Assembly (NCBI GenBank): GCA_043788645.1
Contig: JAYVTS010000342.1
Span: 1 to 12,368 of the forward strand
Length of the DNA stretch: 12,368 bases
Direction of reading: 5' to 3'
Source: CANIZL01 sp043788645
GTDB lineage: Bacteria > Verrucomicrobiota > Verrucomicrobiia > Limisphaerales > UBA9464
The notes under the pieces were generated by a model. The model saw only the letters and a program-made list of their open reading frames with translations, did no database searches and had not been told where the DNA came from. Of the stretch, positions 8,701 through 12,368 are shown piece after piece. The position numbers were made by a program, and so were the translations under genes. How positions within the stretch are numbered: the first letter of the stretch is position 1; each line of letters opens with the position of its first letter.

Positions 8701-10546
8701 AGTGGATGATGTGGCGATCGCGGGGGATTATGTTTTTGTCACCAGTCCCGCCACGCTTTTCGTTTATCGCTGGACGGACTTTGTGCTGACGCGGGTCGGC
8801 TCCCAAGCACTTGGTTTTTCCTTTCAAGCGGATCCAATTACGGGCCGGCGTCGTTTGGCGGTCGTGGACGGGATTGCGTACTTAACCGCGTTTCCGGGCT
8901 ACGGCACTTTCGATGTGCACAATCCCGGCGCGATCCAACGACTGACACCGCCGGTGGATTTCGCGCCCAATTCCTTCAAGCAAATCGTGCCGACCGGCTC
9001 CGGGCTTGGCCTGGCCGCGGTCGGCGTCGTGCCGCGGAATCTAGATCCGAAAACTCACAACGTGCAGCTCTGGGATTTGAGCGATCCGCGTAATCCCCAA
9101 CAGGTGATCCGTCAGTTTGATACCCCGGGCTTGGCCCGCGCCGTCACGATTTATAATGGCTTGGGATACGTGGCCGATGGCGAGGCGGGCTTGCAGGTGA
9201 TCAATTATCTCCCGTTCGATACGGGTCGAAAACCGCCCGTTTTGACGCTGACCACGAGCGCCGAGGGGAATGAGATCGAAGAAGGAAAGTTATTGCGACT
9301 GACGGCGGGCGTCACGGACGACGTGCAAGTTCGCAACGTGGAGTTCTTACTCGATGGGGCGCTCGTGGCGATCGATGGCAATGCGCCATTTGAAGTCCGC
9401 CTCTTAGTGCCCGCTAGGACGGCCGATAAAACCAGCATTAAGGTCCGGGCGCGCGCTCGCGATACGGGTGGGAACGAGGCCTTGAGTGCCGAGTTGGAAC
9501 TCAATTTGGTACCGGACCACACCCCGCCCATCGCGGCTCCGTTCACGCCAGCGGCCAACCGCTTTGCTGGCTCTCCCACCGAAGTCGGGGTGCGATTTAA
9601 TGAGCCCATCGCTGCCGATTCCCTGCAGCGAAGTCAATTTCGGATCACCTTTGCCGGCGCAGACCGTGCCTTCGGAACGGCGGACGACGAGCTGATTCAA
9701 GACGGTTCGCTTGTGCAACGCGCCGATGGACGGCTTGTATTCGTGGTGTTCGATGCGCCGCTGGTGCCCGGGCGGTATCGCGTTGAACTATTAGCTGGCG
9801 CGCGCGACCTCGCTGGAAACGCATCGCGCGAATCGGTGAGCTGGGAATTCCAGGCGATTGCTGGCAGCGACAGTGATGGCGACGGCGACGCAGACAACGA
9901 CGGGGCCAGCAATCTCGCGGAATCCTCAATGGGGTCGGATCCGCACGATCCCCACTCTTTGGATCCGAATTTGCTTGATGGCGAAGTGGATCGCGATCAC
10001 GACGGGTTACCTGATGCCGTCGAGGTATTGATTGGTACCGATCCCCTCGTGGCCGACACGGATGGAGACGGCTGGAGTGATGGGGCCGAATATAGTGCCG
10101 GTAGCAATCCCTTGCTGCGCAGCAGCACTCCGCTGTTCGCGGTCTCGGCGCGTCCGGCGCCGGCTGTGACGGCGTTCGACCTAGTGGCGTTGGGGCCGAT
10201 GGCCGTGAATGCGGTCGCGCTGCCGGGGGTTTTTGTCACCTTTCCGGCGCCACCTCTCTTCACGGGAGCGCTGGTCGCTAGGCCACCGACCCGGGTATTG
10301 GCGGTGGAGCCGACTTTCTTGGTACAAGGCGCAACGGCCGCGCCCCAAGCGCCGCATCTGTGGGTGCCACAATTCGGCGAATATCCTGGCGCCGGAGCCG
10401 CTGTCGCTCACCCACCGGTTCGAGCCCATATCGGTGACGTGCCGGCCGCAAGACTCGGCCCCGTGCCCGCTTCGGCCTCAGTCGTGGCTGACGAAGACGC
10501 ACTCCACCCTAACGTATTAGCTCCAATCTACCCCGATCAGCCCTAA
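5720..10546 (+). CDS. Large secreted multidomain protein (Ig-like, LVIVD repeats, thrombospondin type 3 repeats)
   Basis: A 1608-residue exported protein of unknown specific function, probably surface-attached or released. A signal peptide occupies about 1-31 (hydrophobic core after RICRAGW, GVAA near cleavage). In order: a domain ending ARFYRVRG-style TRFYRVRG (about 35-102); a Big_5-like Ig fold (104-218); a carboxypeptidase regulatory-like fold (224-290, VTGRV to DGDGRFIL); a beta-rich region to about 490; a polyproline linker (495-518); a ten-cysteine module (519-592); an unassigned segment; TSP3-like calcium-binding repeats (812-855, DSDHDGLPD, DSDGDGIFDGAE); LVIVD-type propeller repeats (about 870-1165); a bacterial Ig-like domain (1173-1265); a second Big_5-like domain (1267-1380); more calcium-type repeats (1382-1465); and an Ala/Pro/Val-rich tail. 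It starts 45 bp after the kinase, with GGGGGC just upstream of the ATG. Domain names are by eye. Confidence 0.88.
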   Translation: MASKSFRICRAGWVVTAFVMAALCASRLGVAASLGLDVEQVSSGNIKLRWPAVAGAQLESAEALMAATLWLPVPITPVIRDGVAVVEVSPAAPTRFYRVRGPALTTLVSSPADRESGISANRETVFTFSRPLRADVMLKPERFTAFAAGRKLLTRIELSSDRRRATLFFLEPMPAAARVQIRFDATEVVDEFGQEVDANGDGQPGGLLVVSFDTGNRAVLVGTAVTGRVMASERIPDPAHPGKLTDLPIPGAIIAVDGAEESLRAITDGDGRFILSPAPAGRVFVHIDGRQANGSTWPVGAYYPFVGKAWEIEAGRTNNLAGGTGEIFLPLVPAETLQPVSLTQDTRIALPPAVLAGNPALAGVEIIVPSGALFDDAGNRGGKVGIALVPPDRLPGPLPPGVRLPLVITVQTDGAQNFDRPAPICFPNVPDEFGNRLPPGTKAALMSFDHDTGEWARVGSMTVSGDGSLVCSDPGSGILKPGWHGRQYPDPTADPGPPPPPPPASPPTPPLPEPYPFPCGPNCPLFCTHQRRMDRMKCHQDWVECIRQARGLLPNMTAYYNQVELCELQYQACLGDAKFNDQECRQNCNLVCPQPAEVRPVATRKAGPRLAAEPGDELTGVTAAVVSNYTQIVDLLRPYFQTSQSLPAEILAEIDALETDADQRATGDAAAYVRAEFFQLEAERVSTLGPQGEFRGDQPAYPIHYAYEFIEQKETILCDGSLFEWTTNIISGLTDPYGQYRIYLRNSRNRNPKDPNCQGGGIVGYNFLSYLSRVFFYDARTQRYGEAFPRRIPGLASGISGFVLHSFRGAQDSDHDGLPDVVERILGTDPNNPDSDGDGIFDGAEVEGGANPQDSRPAITGIIATLPVTGTAVDVAAFNDFAALALGANGVAVFDVRDAQNPVLAGLVKTPGTARAVALDRDQAVVADGAHGIAVISLRGVNGPELTRSVAVGSPTTSITASGGFGFVGCEDGSLVAVELSSGSAAQHVNVGERVDDVAIAGDYVFVTSPATLFVYRWTDFVLTRVGSQALGFSFQADPITGRRRLAVVDGIAYLTAFPGYGTFDVHNPGAIQRLTPPVDFAPNSFKQIVPTGSGLGLAAVGVVPRNLDPKTHNVQLWDLSDPRNPQQVIRQFDTPGLARAVTIYNGLGYVADGEAGLQVINYLPFDTGRKPPVLTLTTSAEGNEIEEGKLLRLTAGVTDDVQVRNVEFLLDGALVAIDGNAPFEVRLLVPARTADKTSIKVRARARDTGGNEALSAELELNLVPDHTPPIAAPFTPAANRFAGSPTEVGVRFNEPIAADSLQRSQFRITFAGADRAFGTADDELIQDGSLVQRADGRLVFVVFDAPLVPGRYRVELLAGARDLAGNASRESVSWEFQAIAGSDSDGDGDADNDGASNLAESSMGSDPHDPHSLDPNLLDGEVDRDHDGLPDAVEVLIGTDPLVADTDGDGWSDGAEYSAGSNPLLRSSTPLFAVSARPAPAVTAFDLVALGPMAVNAVALPGVFVTFPAPPLFTGALVARPPTRVLAVEPTFLVQGATAAPQAPHLWVPQFGEYPGAGAAVAHPPVRAHIGDVPAARLGPVPASASVVADEDALHPNVLAPIYPDQP
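7274..7495 (+). other. Ten-cysteine module within the large secreted protein
   Basis: Residues 519-592 of the 1608-residue protein hold ten cysteines with spacing 3-3-10-6-20-6-10-3-3 residues, a mirror-symmetric pattern. Intervening sequence is polar and helix-compatible (HQRRMDRMK, NQVELCELQYQA). It follows a polyproline linker. In an exported protein these cysteines would be expected to form disulfides, perhaps two helical hairpins; that is inference. I do not recognise a named domain with this spacing. Confidence 0.7.
8153..8284 (+). other. Thrombospondin type 3-like calcium-binding repeat pair (first cluster)
   Basis: Residues 812-855 of the large secreted protein contain DSDHDGLPD and DSDGDGIFDGAE separated by the linker RILGTDPNNP. 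This acidic D-x-D-x-DG pattern is the established calcium-binding signature of TSP3-like repeats in bacterial surface proteins. It immediately precedes the LVIVD propeller region. Confidence 0.8.
9863..10114 (+). other. Thrombospondin type 3-like calcium-binding repeats (second cluster)
   Basis: Residues 1382-1465 of the large secreted protein carry DSDGDGDADNDG, DRDHDGLPDAVE and DTDGDGWSDGAE, with GTDPLVADTDGDG as linker. The cluster follows the second Big_5-like domain and leads to the C-terminal tail. TSP3-like repeats near the C-terminus often sit next to surface-anchoring or sorting regions, but no recognised sorting motif follows here. Confidence 0.8.
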
Positions 10547-10598
10547 TCTGACCCTTTTCCCCTCCCCACTCTCGTTTTCGAACTCATGTGAAAAACCT

Positions 10599-11786
10599 AT
10601 GAAAATACGTGCTCAAATAATTATCGTTCTTGCTTTCGCTGCCGGCTTCGCGCGCAGTTATGCCCAACCGTTTAACTCCGGCTCGAACGGGACGTTGGGT
10701 GACGTCGTGATCGACAAAACGACCACGATCGACTTGCCGCCAGACGGGGTCCTCCATTTTAAGAAATTTGCCGTTGCCGCGGGAGTCGCCCTCACCTTCA
10801 AACGCAATGAACTCAACACCCCGGTGACGCTTTTGGCGCAAGGCGATGTGTTGATCCAAGGAACTATTGATATTTCGGGTGGGGAAGGGAGCGGAACCGC
10901 GGGTGGCTTAGGTGGGCCCGGCGGTTTTGACGGGGGGCGGCCGGGCTTTGGTGACACGGACCCAGGCGCGGGGTTTGGGCCCGGCGGGGGCCGTGGCGGC
11001 GGGCGCGATAATGTTCCTGCCGGGGTAGGGGCGGCAGGGTTTAACGGGCCTGCGGGCGGCAACTCGACGAATCTTGGGCAAGCGTACGGAAATTCCTTGT
11101 TGATCCCTTTGGTCGGTGGATCTGGTGGTGGTGGCGTCGCCTACTATGGCGACAATCAAAGCGGCTACGGCGGCGGCGGCGGCGGCGGCGCCATTCTTAT
11201 TGCGTCGAGCACCCGGGTGGAGTTTGCCCCTAAAGATGTCGTGTACTCCATCGTCGCTGGAGGTGGAGCCGGCAAGTCGGGCCAAAATGGGGGCAGCGGT
11301 GGCGCGATTCGCGTGGTCGCGCCGGTGATTACTGGCTCGGCTCAGATTTTTGTCGTAGGGCGTGAGGGTAGCGCCAGCGGTCGGGTGCGCATGGACGCCA
11401 TCGACGCTTCGGGCCTGCGGCGCGGGGTGGCTCCGGCTTACGCTCTCAGCGTGGGCACGGTCATGGTGGCGCGCCTGAATCCGGAGCCTCGCTTGGACCT
11501 TACCGAAGTGGCCGGCAAGGCCATCCCCGAGGGCACGTCGGGACTGGTGCAAATAACGTTACCCACCGGGTCGGATCCCAAAAGTACCGTGAAAGTAAAG
11601 GCGAGGAATTTCGGGGCGGTGATTCCGCTCGAAATTGTCCTGACGCCCGATAGCGGCGTACCAGTGATTGCTCAGGTGGTGATCGACAACACGTCGCAAC
11701 ATAATCCCGCTGAGGTCAGTGTGCCGGTGACCTTCCCGGTCAATGTCGGGGTCACGGTCAGCGCTTGGGCGCGCGGGAAACCGTGA
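10599..11786 (+). CDS. Secreted glycine-rich protein
   Basis: A 395-residue exported protein. The signal peptide is clear: MKIR, a hydrophobic core IIIVLAFAAGF, and a likely cleavage after SYA (residue 22). Residues about 25-92 are beta-rich (GDVVIDKTTTIDLPPDGVLH, LLAQGDVLIQGTIDIS), a pattern suggestive of a beta-solenoid. Residues about 93-240 are dominated by glycine, including a seven-Gly run at 191-197 and GGSGG motifs. The C-terminal 150 residues are beta-rich without identifiable catalytic residues. I recognise the type as a hypothetical Gly-rich protein seen in Verrucomicrobia but know no assigned function. It begins 52 bp after the large secreted protein and likely shares its transcript, which suggests the two act together at the cell surface or in the matrix. 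No clear Shine-Dalgarno sequence precedes the ATG. Confidence 0.85.
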   Translation: MKIRAQIIIVLAFAAGFARSYAQPFNSGSNGTLGDVVIDKTTTIDLPPDGVLHFKKFAVAAGVALTFKRNELNTPVTLLAQGDVLIQGTIDISGGEGSGTAGGLGGPGGFDGGRPGFGDTDPGAGFGPGGGRGGGRDNVPAGVGAAGFNGPAGGNSTNLGQAYGNSLLIPLVGGSGGGGVAYYGDNQSGYGGGGGGGAILIASSTRVEFAPKDVVYSIVAGGGAGKSGQNGGSGGAIRVVAPVITGSAQIFVVGREGSASGRVRMDAIDASGLRRGVAPAYALSVGTVMVARLNPEPRLDLTEVAGKAIPEGTSGLVQITLPTGSDPKSTVKVKARNFGAVIPLEIVLTPDSGVPVIAQVVIDNTSQHNPAEVSVPVTFPVNVGVTVSAWARGKP

Positions 11787-11875
11787 GAGGCGCTCGCTGA
11801 CAGTGGCGCTTCATCGCCGGGCAGCGGAATCGAGGCGCTGCATTCGCGTTGAACGCGCTCGGCGTCGGCAGGCGA

Positions 11876-11889
11876 GCCACCGCAGTGGC
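11876..11889. repeat. Small GC-rich hairpin
   Basis: GCCAC and GTGGC arms flank a CGCA loop. Together with the palindrome at 11845-11857 it could form a REP-like structured pair downstream of the operon, or act as a weak 3' stabiliser. No U-tract follows. Confidence 0.4.
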
Positions 11890-11934
11890 GGCGCGGAATA
11901 CGAGGCCTTGAGGTAGTCACGGCTCGTGGGAACC

Positions 11935-11970
11935 CTTCTGCCGAAGTGGTCTCTTCTGCCGAAGTGGTCT
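11935..11970. repeat. Two tandem copies of an 18-bp repeat
   Basis: CTTCTGCCGAAGTGGTCT is present twice in perfect head-to-tail copies (11935-11952 and 11953-11970). The second copy runs into GAAGT-GGTCT-ACTTC, a short inverted repeat. The function is unknown. It sits at the border between GC-rich operon flank and AT-rich RAYT leader. Confidence 0.85.
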
Positions 11971-11988
11971 ACTTCCGTCGAACGCGCG

Positions 11989-12001
11989 AAAACAAGGGAC
12001 A
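11989..12001 (+). repeat. 13-bp motif shared with the inverted-repeat element at 1361
   Basis: AAAACAAGGGACA at this site is identical to the first 13 bases of the left arm at 1361-1373. Both copies introduce AT-rich DNA. A related GGGAC motif lies about 85 bp further on in the same orientation. This placement upstream of a RAYT remnant fits a REP-type end sequence. Confidence 0.55.
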
Positions 12002-12049
12002 AGAGGATTAAAAATAAGAATCCGAATGCAATAAAACATGCTAGTTACA

Positions 12050-12078
12050 TTGACATTTTTATTTCATAAGATTAATAA
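12050..12078 (+). promoter_or_regulatory. Possible promoter upstream of the RAYT remnant
   Basis: A perfect TTGACA (12050-12055) is followed after 17 bases by TAATAA (12073-12078), within AT-rich DNA about 60 bp ahead of the RAYT start codon. The -10 match is poor (three of six positions), so this could be chance in AT-rich sequence. Confidence 0.3.
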
Positions 12079-12140
12079 AGGGACGGCTGGATTGAAAAAT
12101 AAATCTTATCTGTTCTCCAAACCCCTGGCACGGTGTGTGA

Positions 12141-12368
12141 ATGCGCTACGCACGAATGAAACCGGCGGCACCCACCGAGGCGATGTACTATCATTGCCTC
12201 TCTCGGGTGGTGAATCGTGCTGGGTAAGCGTTGGTGACCATGGCGGCGTACATCGATTTAAACCCCATTCGTGCCGGGCTCATGGATGAGCCGCAGGATT
12301 ATCGCTGGTGCGGCTACGCCGAAGCGATGGCAGGTCAAAAACAAGCCACTGAAGCTTACCAATTCATC
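12141..12368 (+). pseudogene. REP-associated tyrosine transposase (RAYT, IS200-like Y1 family), internally deleted, cut by window end
   Basis: The N-terminal piece (12141-12224) reads MRYARMKPAAP then EAMYYHCLSRVVNRAG, the usual start of a RAYT, and ends at TAA (12225-12227). In the same frame, sequence from 12228 reads ALVTMAAYIDLNPIRAGLMD then YRWCGYAEAMAG, the conserved C-terminal part of the same family. Intact relatives have roughly 150-200 residues between these blocks, including the HUH metal-binding motif (NHFH) and the catalytic tyrosine; all are missing. One deletion therefore explains the structure, and the stop codon lies at the junction. It cannot encode an active nuclease. Intact RAYTs act on REP palindromes, and REP-like motifs occur upstream here and at 1361. 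The 3' end lies beyond the window. Confidence 0.85.

Larger units (their letters stand above)
11787..12140. other. Intergenic region with hairpins, tandem repeat and AT-rich leader
   Basis: No credible gene lies between the glycine-rich protein and the RAYT remnant. The GC-rich first part holds a palindrome CGCGTT-G-AACGCG (11845-11857) and a hairpin GCCAC-CGCA-GTGGC (11876-11889). Neither is followed by a T-run, so a Rho-independent terminator is not supported. An 18-bp tandem duplication follows. From about 11988 composition turns sharply AT-rich and carries two GGGAC-containing motifs: AAAACAAGGGACA (11989-12001) and AATAAAGGGACGG (about 12074-12086). Confidence 0.6.

Noticed and set aside
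10908..11552. 214-residue minus-strand open frame opposite the glycine-rich gene
   Set aside because: Its Ala/Arg/Pro-rich sequence is the antisense of GGC repeats; the plus strand has a clean signal peptide and structured N-terminus.
11811..12002. 63-residue minus-strand open frame in the intergenic region
   Set aside because: It includes the translated 18-bp duplication (DHFGRR twice) and hairpin DNA; no start context or family was recognised, so it is treated as noncoding repeat DNA.
12038..12289. 83-residue open frame over the RAYT remnant
   Set aside because: It runs in another frame; the RAYT N- and C-terminal motifs lie in the frame starting at 12141, so this is a shadow.

Overview
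The window looks like accessory chromosome from a GC-rich bacterium of the Verrucomicrobia/Planctomycetes group, most likely Verrucomicrobia. The clues are a THWS-type ECF sigma factor beside a CPxC-headed Ser/Thr kinase with a degenerate propeller C-terminus, secreted LVIVD and thrombospondin-type-3 proteins, a glycine-rich secreted protein, and a RAYT remnant of the kind common in that phylum. The assignment rests on family recognition alone; there is no rRNA or other phylogenetic marker.

Left part (1-2310) is a graveyard. It holds the 3' two thirds of an S9 prolyl oligopeptidase-type peptidase with an intact catalytic triad (71-1354) but no N-terminal propeller half. Next comes an AT-rich 103-bp element with 21-bp inverted repeats (1361-1463). 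Abutting it is a decayed C-terminal piece of an IS91-family transposase (1464-2014) carrying a frameshift and a damaged zinc motif. Noncoding DNA follows.

The centre (2311-11786) is one intact co-directional block of four genes: an ECF sigma factor, a membrane-anchored Ser/Thr kinase with a zinc-ribbon head and WD40-like C-terminal region, a 1608-residue secreted multidomain protein, and a 395-residue secreted glycine-rich protein. Gaps are 103, 45 and 52 bp, so co-transcription is plausible. The layout suggests an inner-membrane kinase and dedicated sigma factor controlling, or sensing, large exported surface proteins. That functional link is inference from gene order.

Right part (11787-12368) is again mobile-element debris. 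It contains hairpins, an 18-bp tandem duplication, and an AT-rich leader sharing the 13-mer AAAACAAGGGACA with the inverted-repeat element at 1361. It ends in an IS200-like REP-associated tyrosine transposase (RAYT) whose catalytic middle has been deleted, leaving its N- and C-terminal ends in the same frame with one stop codon between them. The operon is therefore bracketed by related repeat/transposase relics.

No tRNA, rRNA, CRISPR array or recognisable riboswitch was seen.
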